From Nocardia altamirensis NBRC 108246 (GTDB lineage Bacteria; Actinomycetota; Actinomycetes; Mycobacteriales; Mycobacteriaceae): a DNA stretch of 60,149 nucleotides. Each line of letters opens with the position of its first letter. The stretch's first letter is position 1. Shown here piece after piece: positions 50,024-58,387 of the stretch. The stretch is taken from the NCBI RefSeq assembly GCF_001612685.1, contig NZ_BDAY01000057.1:1-60149 (forward strand), given 5' to 3'. The notes beneath the pieces were generated by a model, which was given only the letters and a program-made list of their open reading frames with translations, had not been told where the DNA came from and did not search any database. The translations under genes were made by a program, and so were the position numbers.

Positions 50024-50584
50024 ATGACGACCAAATCCGTCAAGCGACGTGCCGTCGCCGCCGGGGCCGTCGGCGCTGCCACCATCGGCGCATTCCTGCT
50101 TCCGGCCGCCCCCGCATCGGCGCAGCCGGTGACCATCCCCGGCATCGGCACCTTCGAGGTGCCGAACGAGATCCAGATCCCGCAGGGGATCCCCGGCATC
50201 GAGCTGCCCGCACAGCCGCAGCTGTTCGTCGCACCCAAGAAGTCCATCGGCGAGGAGGCCCTCGACGCCGCCATGAGCAAGCTGGGGGCCCCTTACGTGT
50301 ACGGCGCGGCGGGCCCGAACGCCTTCGACTGCTCCGGCCTGGTCCAGTGGTCCTACCGCCAGGCAGGCCTCGAGCTGCCGCGCACCAGCGGCGCCCAGCT
50401 CGGCGCGGGCACGCCGGTGTCGATGGACGACCTGGAGCCCGGCGACCTGGTGTCGTTCTACGGCGGCGGCCACTCCGGCCTGTACGCCGGTGACGGCAAC
50501 GTCGTGCACGCGTCCACCTCCGGCACGCCCGTGCGGGTGGCGCCGATCTCCTCGATGCCGTTCGCCGGAGCCCGTCGCTTCTGA
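50024..50584 (+). CDS. Secreted NlpC/P60 peptidoglycan hydrolase 1
   Basis: A 186-residue exported endopeptidase. The signal peptide ends about residue 33 (ASA-QPV). The NlpC/P60 domain fills residues 75-186 with catalytic Cys103 (NAFDCSGLVQWSY), His150 (GHSGLYAG) and a third polar residue H162 (VVHAS). It has no coiled coil, like short RipB/RipD-type proteins, and should cleave D-Glu-mDAP bonds in peptide stems. The start ATG 50024 follows GGGAG. It shares an upstream element with the second NlpC gene 227 bp downstream, so the two may be co-regulated duplicates. Confidence 0.93.
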   Translation: MTTKSVKRRAVAAGAVGAATIGAFLLPAAPASAQPVTIPGIGTFEVPNEIQIPQGIPGIELPAQPQLFVAPKKSIGEEALDAAMSKLGAPYVYGAAGPNAFDCSGLVQWSYRQAGLELPRTSGAQLGAGTPVSMDDLEPGDLVSFYGGGHSGLYAGDGNVVHASTSGTPVRVAPISSMPFAGARRF

Positions 50585-50672
50585 GAAACCGCTGGTCGGG
50601 CCGCATTGTGCGGCCCGGCCGCCGGTTCGCGGTTGTGATCGTTTCGTTCTCTACTGGACACAGACCTAGGCC

Positions 50673-50695
50673 GTTCCGTAACCTAATCGAGACCT
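50673..50695 (+). promoter_or_regulatory. GTAACC element upstream of NlpC/P60 gene 2
   Basis: GTTCC-GTAACC-TAA-TCGAGACCT, a close copy of the element at 49907, lies 117 nt before the GTG start of the second hydrolase; the first copy lies 96 nt before its gene. Confidence 0.5.
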
Positions 50696-50811
50696 TCTCG
50701 GATTACCCGGGGCACGCCATCGGCAAACCTCGCGCATCTCGAAGGTGCTGGGTCGGTTCACAAGCGTCAGTTCACGAGATCGCTTCACCAAGGAACGAGG
50801 CACGGCAGGCT

Positions 50812-51879
50812 GTGGCAGCACACCGGAGACGACACCGCTCGACCCGTCTGGTGGGAGGGGCACTGGCGGCCGGAGTTCTGGCCACCACCGTCCTGTGCGG
50901 CGGCAGCCCGGCGGGCGCCGATCCGGTAGCGCTACCGACCACGGCCACGGAGGCCGTGCAGCGGATGATCGACCTCTCACGCCAGTCCGATCAGCTCAAC
51001 CAGCAGGCTCTCGGTGTCCAGGAAGACCTCGATGCGAAGCTCGGGCTGCAGCACGATGCCGACGCCAAGCTGGCCGAAGCCACCACCCTGGTGAACCAGG
51101 CCCGCGACGAGGTGCGCAAGTACCAGCCGATCATCGATCGGACCGCGATCGCCGCCTATCAGGGCGCCCGCACCAACCGGCTGTTCGCCGTGCTGGTCAG
51201 CGATTCCCCGCAGCAGCTGCTCGACCAGATGTCCACGCTGGACGTGCTGACCGCGCAGACCTCCGCGCAGCTCGATCTGTACAAGAAGGCGACCGACGCC
51301 GCCGACGCCGCGGAGCATCTCGCGCGCCGGGCCGCCGACGAAGCCCGTTCTGCCGCAGACAAAGCCGAGGCGGTGCGTGCCGATCTCGAACGCAAACGCA
51401 GCGACCTCGGCGGCGCCATCGCCCAGGTGGTCGGGGCGTGGAGCTCGTTGTCCGCGAAGGACAAATCGGCGCTCGCCGGTTCACCGTTCCCGCCCGGCTT
51501 CGACCGCGACACCCTGTTGCAGGGCCTGGTGCCGGGCAGCGGAACGAGCGCGCTGGCCGCCGGGCTCACCCGAATCGGCGACCCCTACGTGTGGGGCGCG
51601 ACTGGGCCGCACCAGTTCGACTGCTCGGGGCTCGTCCAGTGGGCGTTCAAACAAGTCGGCAAGAGCGTGCCGAGGACCAGTTCGGCGCAGGCGTCCTACG
51701 GCACGCCGGTCGCCCAGAAGGATTTGCAGCCCGGCGACGTCGTGTTCTTCTACTCCGACATCTCCCACGTCGGCATCTATGCAGGCAATGGACTCATGGT
51801 GCACGCCTCCACCTTTGGTGTGCCGGTCGCGGTGGCACCCATCTCCACCACGCCGTACCACTCCGCTCGGCGATACTGA
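50812..51879 (+). CDS. Secreted NlpC/P60 peptidoglycan hydrolase 2 (Rv2190c-like)
   Basis: A 355-residue protein from GTG 50812. A basic N-terminus and hydrophobic stretch (LVGGALAAGVLATTVLCGG) form the export signal. Residues about 45-215 are a long helical coiled-coil domain (QSDQLNQQALGVQEDLDAKLG, AADEARSAADKAEAVRADLERKRSDL); the C-terminal NlpC/P60 domain has Cys271 (FDCSGLVQWAFKQVG) and a His in the HVGIYAG motif. This layout matches M. tuberculosis Rv2190c, a cell-division or wall-remodelling hydrolase. The frame continues upstream to 50608 but without a good start. Confidence 0.92.
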   Translation: MAAHRRRHRSTRLVGGALAAGVLATTVLCGGSPAGADPVALPTTATEAVQRMIDLSRQSDQLNQQALGVQEDLDAKLGLQHDADAKLAEATTLVNQARDEVRKYQPIIDRTAIAAYQGARTNRLFAVLVSDSPQQLLDQMSTLDVLTAQTSAQLDLYKKATDAADAAEHLARRAADEARSAADKAEAVRADLERKRSDLGGAIAQVVGAWSSLSAKDKSALAGSPFPPGFDRDTLLQGLVPGSGTSALAAGLTRIGDPYVWGATGPHQFDCSGLVQWAFKQVGKSVPRTSSAQASYGTPVAQKDLQPGDVVFFYSDISHVGIYAGNGLMVHASTFGVPVAVAPISTTPYHSARRY

Positions 51880-51885
51880 CAAGCT

Positions 51886-52878
51886 ATGAAGATGCGGCGG
51901 GTCCGCGCGTGGTGGTTGGCACGACGGAGATTCGAGTTCTGTCTCACCGTCGCGATGGTGGTCGCGCTGACCGGATTCTGCGGTGCGCTGATCATGCTGC
52001 CGAACGCCGAAGGGCAGCACGCGGAGACGCCGCGCGCCGTCACGGCCGACGCCATCGGTCAGGCCGCCGCGGCCGACCCGAGACTCGCCGACGTGCGCCG
52101 CAGCATCGAGCCGTTCGGCCCGATCATCGCCGAAGAGGTGACGACCGGAAACGGACAGCAATCCCTGGTCGTCGGTCACCCTGAGCAGCACACCGAAATC
52201 AGCCTCCTGCAACAAGAACTCGCCGCCGCCACGACCGCGGTCACCGAGGTGTGGGGCCCGGACTGGGCGCAGTCGGCGCTGGTCGTCGTCGCCTCCTCCC
52301 CCTCCGAATTCGCCGGTCTCGTGCACGCGGGCTCGACCATGTCCGCCGAGGTCGCGGCCGCTTCAGTGGCCGACCCGTTCGTGGCGGGCAGCTCGCCGAC
52401 CGGTCAGCGGATCGTGTTCAGCGCCGACGCCGGACGCCGCCTCGATGACGCGGGCATGCGTACCCTGCTGCGGCACGAACTCACCCACATCGCCACCCGC
52501 GCCGAAACCCGAGACGGCGCACCGCTGTGGATGCTCGAGGGTTTCGCCGACTACACCGCCCACGTCGGCCATCGCTTCACCCAGGTCGCTCCGACGCTCA
52601 CCGCGCAGCTCCGGCAGCGCGAACTGCCTCGAGACCTCCCGCAGGACGCCGCGTTCACCGGTCCTGCCGCCGCGGCCACGTATGAACAGGCGTGGTCGGT
52701 GTGCGCGTTCGTCGCCGAGAAGTACGACCGATCCCGGTTGGTCGAGCTCTACCGACGGATCGCCGCGGCCAAGCAGAGCCCGGTCACCGAGAACCAGATC
52801 CTGCAGGACGTGCTCGGCGCCAGCCGCGCCGATTTCGTCGCCGACTGGCGCAATTGGCTGTCGGCACAAGCGGTCTGA
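51886..52878 (+). CDS. Membrane-anchored HELTH metallopeptidase-like protein
   Basis: A 330-residue protein with one N-terminal helix (FEFCLTVAMVVALTGFCGALIML) and an extracytoplasmic domain. LLRHELTHIATRAETRDGAPLWMLEGFADYTA carries the zinc motif HE-x-x-H with a downstream Glu, as in peptidase MA-type gluzincins. It lies 6 bp after the NlpC/P60 gene and 247 bp before pimB, where mycobacteria have the uncharacterised Rv2189c; I cannot confirm orthology. A role in cell-wall protein processing is plausible but unproven. Confidence 0.8.
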   Translation: MKMRRVRAWWLARRRFEFCLTVAMVVALTGFCGALIMLPNAEGQHAETPRAVTADAIGQAAAADPRLADVRRSIEPFGPIIAEEVTTGNGQQSLVVGHPEQHTEISLLQQELAAATTAVTEVWGPDWAQSALVVVASSPSEFAGLVHAGSTMSAEVAAASVADPFVAGSSPTGQRIVFSADAGRRLDDAGMRTLLRHELTHIATRAETRDGAPLWMLEGFADYTAHVGHRFTQVAPTLTAQLRQRELPRDLPQDAAFTGPAAAATYEQAWSVCAFVAEKYDRSRLVELYRRIAAAKQSPVTENQILQDVLGASRADFVADWRNWLSAQAV

Positions 52879-53113
52879 GCCGCGATCCGCGGCAGCAGGC
52901 CCCATAATGATCACGGTCGCGCCGCCGACTGCCTGGCTCCGCGAACACCAGGTCGAGGGTGCTGGTCATGCCGGGGTCCGCGGGTGGAACATCGACACCG
53001 CCGCACGCTGTCCACGCACTCGGCCCGTGCGCCTGGACTCAGGACCGAGGGAGTGCCGACACGAAAGAACGTCGCGAATACGCAGCGCCGCAATGTCGGC
53101 CAAGCGCACACAG

Positions 53114-53119
53114 TAGGTT
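53114..53119 (+). promoter_or_regulatory. -10 box of pimB' (leaderless)
   Basis: TAGGTT lies six bases before ATG 53126, which would place the transcription start on the start codon. No ribosome site is seen. Confidence 0.45.
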
Positions 53120-53125
53120 GTCAGC

Positions 53126-54253
53126 ATGGCCCGAACTTTGCTGGTGACCAATGATTTCCCGCCGCGGCCGGGTGGTATTCAGTCCTATCTGCACGCGCTG
53201 GCCGGACAGCTGCCGCCGGGTGATCTCGTCGTCTACGCCCCACGCTGGCGCGGCGACAGTCATCTGAAATTCGATGCCAAACAAAAGTTTCAGGTGGTCC
53301 GCCACCCCACCACGCTGATGCTGCCCACCCCGCTCGTCATGCGCCGGGCCGCCCGCCTGCTGCGCAGCGAGCAGTGCGACACGGTGTGGTTCGGCGCCGC
53401 CGCGCCGCTCGCTCTGATGGCGCCGGTGCTGCGGCGCGCGGGTGCCGAACGCATCCTGGCCAGCACGCACGGGCACGAGGTCGGCTGGTCCATGCTGCCC
53501 GCCGCCAGGCAGGCGCTGCGCCAGATCGGCGAGCACACCGACGTGGTCACCTATGTCAGCAAATACACGCGTCGCCGTTTCGCCTCGGCATTCGGCCGAA
53601 ATGCGTCGCTGGAATATCTGCCCCCGGGTGTCGATACCGACACCTTTCGCCCGGATCCGGCCGCCCGCGCGGAATTGCGCGCGCGCTACGGCCTCGACGA
53701 TCGGCCGACAATTCTCTGCCTGTCCAGGCTGGTTCCCCGAAAGGGCCAGGACGCACTGATTGTCGCGATGCTCGAAATCCGCAATCGGGTGCCCGGCGCG
53801 ACCCTGGTCATCGCGGGCGGCGGGCCCTACGAGGAGAAGCTGCGCGAGCTGGCGATCGCCGTCGGTGTCGCCGACGATGTCATGTTCATCGGCCGGGTGC
53901 CTTCCGGCGAGCTCGCCGCCCACCACACCCTCGCCGACGTGTTCGCCATGCCGTGCCGCACCCGAGGCGCGGGTCTGGATGTCGAAGGACTCGGCATCGT
54001 CTATCTGGAGGCCTCGGCCTCCGGCGTACCGGTCGTCGCTGGCCGCTCAGGCGGTGCCCCAGAAACGGTCATCGAGGGCGAAACCGGCCGCGTGGTGGAC
54101 GGCCGCTCGGTCGAGCAGATCACCGACGCCCTGGTCGACATCCTCTCCGACCCGGCAGCCGCACAACGCATGGGCGCCGCGGGCCGGGAATTCGTCGAAG
54201 ATCACTGGCGCTGGGACACCCACGGCGCCCGCCTCCGCCAACTCCTGCGTTAG
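53126..54253 (+). CDS. pimB: GDP-mannose-dependent alpha-(1-6)-mannosyltransferase PimB'
   Basis: A 375-residue GT-B family 4 enzyme. LLVTNDFPPRPGGIQSYLHALAGQLPPGDLVVYAPRW opens the acceptor domain; the donor domain has FIGRVPSGELAAHHTLADVFAMPCRTRG and VEGLGIVYLEASASGVPVVAGRSGG, the E-x7-E retaining motif. It adds the second mannose to phosphatidylinositol monomannoside. It matches M. tuberculosis Rv2188c in length and position. The start ATG 53126 is likely leaderless. Confidence 0.93.
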   Translation: MARTLLVTNDFPPRPGGIQSYLHALAGQLPPGDLVVYAPRWRGDSHLKFDAKQKFQVVRHPTTLMLPTPLVMRRAARLLRSEQCDTVWFGAAAPLALMAPVLRRAGAERILASTHGHEVGWSMLPAARQALRQIGEHTDVVTYVSKYTRRRFASAFGRNASLEYLPPGVDTDTFRPDPAARAELRARYGLDDRPTILCLSRLVPRKGQDALIVAMLEIRNRVPGATLVIAGGGPYEEKLRELAIAVGVADDVMFIGRVPSGELAAHHTLADVFAMPCRTRGAGLDVEGLGIVYLEASASGVPVVAGRSGGAPETVIEGETGRVVDGRSVEQITDALVDILSDPAAAQRMGAAGREFVEDHWRWDTHGARLRQLLR

Positions 54254-54475
54254 CCATTCTTACTGAGCAGCCTCGGCCCGGTGCCGAAGTCCGGGCAGAT
54301 GCGCCGGATCGGACATCGACGCAGGGCCTGGCTCCGCCACGATCGGCTCGATCCGGCACCCGGGCCTGCCGACGGAAGCGAAGCGCCGTCGTGCGGTCCC
54401 ATCCGTTAGGCTCAGCACCGTGACTGACCGAACCGAGCGAGCCGCCGACACCGCGACCTCCGGCGAGGTTCGGTC

Positions 54476-54859
54476 ATGACCAGCATCACGGTCGCCGACC
54501 AAACCTTCGTCGCCGCCTCGGGGGCCGAGGTCGCCGATGTGCTGTCGGCGCCGAACAATTGGCTGCGCTGGTGGCCCGACCTCATCCTCGAGGTCCGGGA
54601 AGACCGCGGCGACAAGGGAATTCGCTGGACCACGAAGGGCGCGCTGGTCGGGACCATGGAGGTCTGGCTGCAACCCTCGCTGGACGGGGTGATCCTGCAT
54701 TACTTCCTGCACGCCGAACCGCATCCCGCGCTGCCGCCGAACCGGATCGCCGCCGCGAATCGCGCGCGCCGGGTCGCGGGCAGGAACATGTCGTTCGAAC
54801 TGAAGACGCGGCTGGAGGCGGGCCGCCCGGCGGGCGTCGCCCCTGCCAACGCCTCTTGA
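54476..54859 (+). CDS. SRPBCC-type protein 1
   Basis: A 127-residue protein with the START/SRPBCC look: a beta-rich small domain, DLILEVREDRGDKGIRWTTKGALVGTMEVWLQPSLDGVILHYFLHAE, followed by a long C-terminal helix. ATG 54476 has GAGG about 7 nt upstream. The block Rv2186c-Rv2185c-Rv2184c-Rv2183c in M. tuberculosis has the same kind and order of genes. Small SRPBCC proteins usually bind hydrophobic ligands; what it binds is unknown. It is 71 bp upstream of a second SRPBCC gene. Confidence 0.78.
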   Translation: MTSITVADQTFVAASGAEVADVLSAPNNWLRWWPDLILEVREDRGDKGIRWTTKGALVGTMEVWLQPSLDGVILHYFLHAEPHPALPPNRIAAANRARRVAGRNMSFELKTRLEAGRPAGVAPANAS

Positions 54860-54930
54860 CGCTCCCCCATCCCGCCGGCTCCGCCGGCTGCCATCCCCAG
54901 GACCGACGCTGAAAGGAACCGCTGTCCGCC

Positions 54931-55368
54931 ATGGCCGACAGGACCCAGAGGTCGATCATCATCGAGGCCCCGTCGCAGCAGGTGATGTCCGTCATCGCCG
55001 ACCTGGAGTCCTACCCGGAGTGGGTCTCGGCGGCGAAATCGGTCGAAGTACAGGAGAAGGGCCCGGACGGGCGGGCGCGCACCGCGCGGTTCGTGCTGGA
55101 CGCGGGCGTGGTCAAGGACAGCTATGTGCTCGCCTACGACTGGCGCCCTGACAACAAGGCGGTCAGCTGGACGCTGGTCAGCGGTGAGCTGCAAAAGGCG
55201 CAGAACGGCACGTACGAACTCATCGATCAGCCCAACGGCGGCACCGAGGTCGTCTACACGCTGACCGTCGACCTGAACATCCCCATGATCGGCATGTTCA
55301 AGCGCAAGGCCGAGAAGGTGATCACCGATACCGCGCTGAAAGAACTGAAGAAACGGGTCGAAGGCTGA
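54931..55368 (+). CDS. SRPBCC-type protein 2 (Rv2185c-like)
   Basis: A 145-residue SRPBCC protein, ATG 54931 with AAAGGA about 13 nt upstream. It begins RTQRSIIIEAPSQQVMSVIADLESYPEWVSAAKSVEV and ends VITDTALKELKKRVEG, with the conserved TYELIDQPNGGTEVVYTLTVDL strand. Length and position fit M. tuberculosis Rv2185c. The stop overlaps the CTG start of the ArsA-like ATPase by 4 bp, suggesting they act together, for example in lipid or membrane-protein handling. Confidence 0.88.
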   Translation: MADRTQRSIIIEAPSQQVMSVIADLESYPEWVSAAKSVEVQEKGPDGRARTARFVLDAGVVKDSYVLAYDWRPDNKAVSWTLVSGELQKAQNGTYELIDQPNGGTEVVYTLTVDLNIPMIGMFKRKAEKVITDTALKELKKRVEG

Positions 55369-56678
55369 CGACGCAGAAGCCAGGGGCCGGAGCAGCCGCC
55401 GAGCGAACGCGGCTCGAGCTGTTCATCGGCAAGGGTGGGGTAGGCAAGACGACGCTGGCGTGTGCCACCGCCGTGGCCTATGCCAGGTCGGGTCAACGGG
55501 TGCTCGTCGCCTCGCTGGATCAGGCACATTCACTCGGCGACGCCCTCGGCTTCCGCTTCCCGCGCGACCCAGGCACGGTCACCGGCATCGTGCGCGTGCA
55601 ACCCGGCCTCGACGTGATCGAGGTGGATTCCCTTGCGCTGCTGGAGGATCGGTTCCGCGACGTGGTCCGGATGCTGTCCTCGGCCGCGGGCCACGACCAC
55701 GGCGTGGACCTGTCCGCGCTCGATCCCGCCGAGTTGACCGGCCTGCCCGGCGTGCAAGAACTGCTCATGCTCGTCGAGATCACCGGGTTCGCGAACGAGA
55801 ACGACTGGGATGTGGTCATCATCGACTGCCCACCCTCGGCCGACATGCTCCGCATCATCACCGCGCCGGACACCCTGCTCGGCTATCTCGAGCGGATCTG
55901 GCCGCCGCACGCCAGGGCGATGAGCACCGTCGGCACCGACCTGCGCCGCGCGGTGCTTGCCGTGACGGTCGAACGAATCGTCAAGGCGGTCAGCGAGGTT
56001 CGCGATCTGCTCGCCGACCATCGGCGCACCGGCGCCAGGCTGATCACCGTCGCCGAGCGGGTGACGCTCGCCGAATCGGAGCGCGTCCGGTCCGCCGCCG
56101 CGCTGCTCGGGCTGCGCCTGGACGCGGTGGTCGTCAACAAGGTGCTGCCGCCGACCGCCCCGCCGGAATCCGACCACCCTGCGGTGCACTGGTATCTGAA
56201 CCGGCGGGCCGAACAGTTGGCCGCGATCGCCGAGTTACAACACTCGATGCCGGGTATCCCGGTGCTGATCGCGGAGCACACCGGGCCGGAGCCGATCGGA
56301 CTGAACTCGCTCACGACCCTGTCGTACGCGGTGGACTCGAGCAGGAACAGCAACGATCCAGCCTTTATGCTGAGCGACAGTCCGGCGGAGGTTGACGCGA
56401 GTTCCGGCGAACCGGTGGTTCGATATGAATCGGGCACCGGTCTGCGCGCAATATACACACTGCGGATGCACCTGCCCGTTGTCGATGCGGCAACGCTGCG
56501 ACTTGGCCGAGTGGAGGACGATTTGATCGTGGGAGCGGACGGGGTCCGGCGGCGCGTCCGTTTGGCGCCGGTGTTGCAGCGGTGCACGGTTGACGGCGCA
56601 GAACTCGACGGTGGTCAACTCGTGGTGCGGTTCCGGCCGGATCCGGACGTCTGGCCCGAAGGCGGTGCCGATGAGTGA
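55365..56678 (+). CDS. ArsA-like ATPase (Rv2184c-like), CTG start
   Basis: A 437-residue P-loop ATPase of the ArsA/GET3-MinD class. The deviant Walker A GKGGVGKTT lies at residues 23-31 if translation starts at CTG 55365, which overlaps the previous stop (CTGA). The next in-frame GTG, at 55473, would remove the P-loop, so it cannot be the functional start. DWDVVIIDCPPSADMLRIITAPDTL is the switch region. The C-terminal 100 residues are a beta-rich domain as in Rv2184c. ArsA-type ATPases move metals or membrane proteins; the substrate is unknown. Confidence 0.88.
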   Translation: MTTQKPGAGAAAERTRLELFIGKGGVGKTTLACATAVAYARSGQRVLVASLDQAHSLGDALGFRFPRDPGTVTGIVRVQPGLDVIEVDSLALLEDRFRDVVRMLSSAAGHDHGVDLSALDPAELTGLPGVQELLMLVEITGFANENDWDVVIIDCPPSADMLRIITAPDTLLGYLERIWPPHARAMSTVGTDLRRAVLAVTVERIVKAVSEVRDLLADHRRTGARLITVAERVTLAESERVRSAAALLGLRLDAVVVNKVLPPTAPPESDHPAVHWYLNRRAEQLAAIAELQHSMPGIPVLIAEHTGPEPIGLNSLTTLSYAVDSSRNSNDPAFMLSDSPAEVDASSGEPVVRYESGTGLRAIYTLRMHLPVVDAATLRLGRVEDDLIVGADGVRRRVRLAPVLQRCTVDGAELDGGQLVVRFRPDPDVWPEGGADE

Positions 56679-57111
56679 ACGGGATACGCCGCCGTCGGAC
56701 GCCGCCGATCCGGTGGACGGCGTCGCCGAATTCGCGGCAGAGCTGAAGCTGCTCGCCGAAACCATGCTGGAGCGGGTGGAGCCGGTGCTGCGCCGGGCGG
56801 CCGACGGCCAGACCGAGTGGGCGAGCTGCGGCTGGTGCCCCGTGTGTGCCGCGGCCGCGCTGGTGCGCGGCGAACACCACGAAGTACTGCAGACGGTCGC
56901 CGATCACGGCACCGCGATCGTCACGGTGCTGCGCGAGGCGCTGGCCGGCGTGCCGGTCGATCCGGTCATGCCCGACGTCGACCAGGCAGGTCACGAACAC
57001 GGTGTGCGACAGGAGGATTCCGATCCCATGACGGCGACGTCGGAATCCGGTGCCGGACAGCGCACCTCGCGATCCCGTTATGTCAGCATCCCCGTGACGA
57101 TCAAGGCATGA
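56671..57111 (+). CDS. Rv2183c-like small protein
   Basis: A 146-residue protein from ATG 56671, overlapping the ATPase gene by 8 bp. Residues about 20-100 are helical with a Cys-rich patch WASCGWCPVCAAAAL (CxxCxxC type), which may bind metal. The C-terminal third is polar and probably disordered. Position corresponds to Rv2183c of M. tuberculosis, whose function is unknown. The stop overlaps the next ATG (ATGA). Confidence 0.72.
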   Translation: MSERDTPPSDAADPVDGVAEFAAELKLLAETMLERVEPVLRRAADGQTEWASCGWCPVCAAAALVRGEHHEVLQTVADHGTAIVTVLREALAGVPVDPVMPDVDQAGHEHGVRQEDSDPMTATSESGAGQRTSRSRYVSIPVTIKA

Positions 57112-58115
57112 CGCACCGGATGGCAGGTGCGCGGCCGCTGACCGTCGGAATCGACGTCGGTGGCACCAACATTCGCGCGTCGGTGATCGACACCAGCGGC
57201 GAGGTACTCGACACCGTGCAGGCGCCGACCCCGCATTCGGCGAAGGCACTCGAGGACGCGCTCGATCGGTCGGTGCGCGAACTGTGCCGCAGGCATCCGA
57301 TCAGCGCGGTGGGTCTCGCCGTCGCCGGGTTCATCAACGGCGACCGCTCCACCGTCCGGTTCGCCCCGCATTTGCCGTGGCAGAACACCCCCGTCGCACA
57401 GCGGCTCACCGAACGGCTCGAGCTGCCGGTCACCCTGGAGCACGACGCGAATGCTGCGCTCTGGGCCGAATACCGGTTCGGCGCCGCTGCGGGCGGACAC
57501 AACGTGGTGCTCGTCGCGATCGGCACCGGAATCGGCGCCGCGCTGCTCATCGATGGTCGGCTCTATCGCGGAACCCACGGTGTCGCACCGGAACTCGGGC
57601 ATCTACAGGTCGTCCCCGATGGGCGGGCCTGCCCGTGCGGTAAGCGCGGCTGCTGGGAAAGGTATTGCAGCGGAACGGCACTCGCCGACACCGCGATCGA
57701 AATGCTGGCCACCGACCCGGTGCGCTCGGTGCTCGCGCGCGACGTCTACCGCGATCCAGGCTCGCTCACCGGGCGCAGGGTCGCCAACGCCGCGCAGGAC
57801 GGCGATCCGCTCGCCCAGCTCGTCATGGCCGATTTCGCGCGCTGGCTCGGGCTCGGGCTCGCGTTCGTCAGCGACATCTTCGATCCCGACCTCGTCGTCA
57901 TCGCGGGCGGAGTCAGCAGTTCCGCGCCGCTGTACCTCGACGAGGCGCGCGAGGAGTACGCCAGGGCCGTCACCGGTGCCGGGCATCGTCCGCTCGCCCG
58001 CATCCGCACCACCCAACTCGGCGAAGCGGCAGGCATGATCGGCGCCGCCGACCTGGCCCGCGCGGCCCTGATCGAGAGCGAACGCAAATCCTCCCGAGTA
58101 GCCCGCAGCCGCTGA
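57108..58115 (+). CDS. ROK family sugar kinase (probable glucokinase)
   Basis: A 335-residue ROK kinase. N-terminal ATP loop VGIDVGGTNIRASVID, catalytic LEHDANAALWAEYRFGAAAGG, GTGIGAALLIDG, and the ROK zinc motif PCGKRGCWERYCSG with three Cys and an upstream His (ELGHLQV). It phosphorylates glucose or a related sugar. ATG 57108 overlaps the previous stop by 4 bp, so it is translationally tied to the Rv2183c-like gene. The last 15 residues are basic. Confidence 0.92.
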   Translation: MTHRMAGARPLTVGIDVGGTNIRASVIDTSGEVLDTVQAPTPHSAKALEDALDRSVRELCRRHPISAVGLAVAGFINGDRSTVRFAPHLPWQNTPVAQRLTERLELPVTLEHDANAALWAEYRFGAAAGGHNVVLVAIGTGIGAALLIDGRLYRGTHGVAPELGHLQVVPDGRACPCGKRGCWERYCSGTALADTAIEMLATDPVRSVLARDVYRDPGSLTGRRVANAAQDGDPLAQLVMADFARWLGLGLAFVSDIFDPDLVVIAGGVSSSAPLYLDEAREEYARAVTGAGHRPLARIRTTQLGEAAGMIGAADLARAALIESERKSSRVARSR

Positions 58116-58306
58116 TCATCAAGCGTGAGCGTGCTGCGGGCGGTTGACGTTTCATCGTGGGCATCGGTGGTACTCGACAGACAAGAACGCTTGCTTCGGT
58201 CGCCGATGACCCCCCGATTTCCGGCCGCCGAGGACGCTGCGGTCGGCCGCCGATTACGGCGGGCGGGTGCACACATGGCAGAGTGTGGTGAGATTTGCCG
58301 CTGTGG

Positions 58307-58336
58307 TTGGATGTGATCTCGCACCAGCGGTAAAGT
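58307..58336 (+). promoter_or_regulatory. Probable promoter of the acyltransferase gene
   Basis: TTGGAT (58307-58312), an 18-nt spacer and TAAAGT (58331-58336) give a SigA-like promoter, about 50 nt before ATG 58388. The upstream 58116-58306 stretch shows no gene. Confidence 0.4.
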
Positions 58337-58387
58337 CGGCAACTGACGCAGGTGCCCGCCTCTATCCCGGTCCGGGGGAAGGACGTC

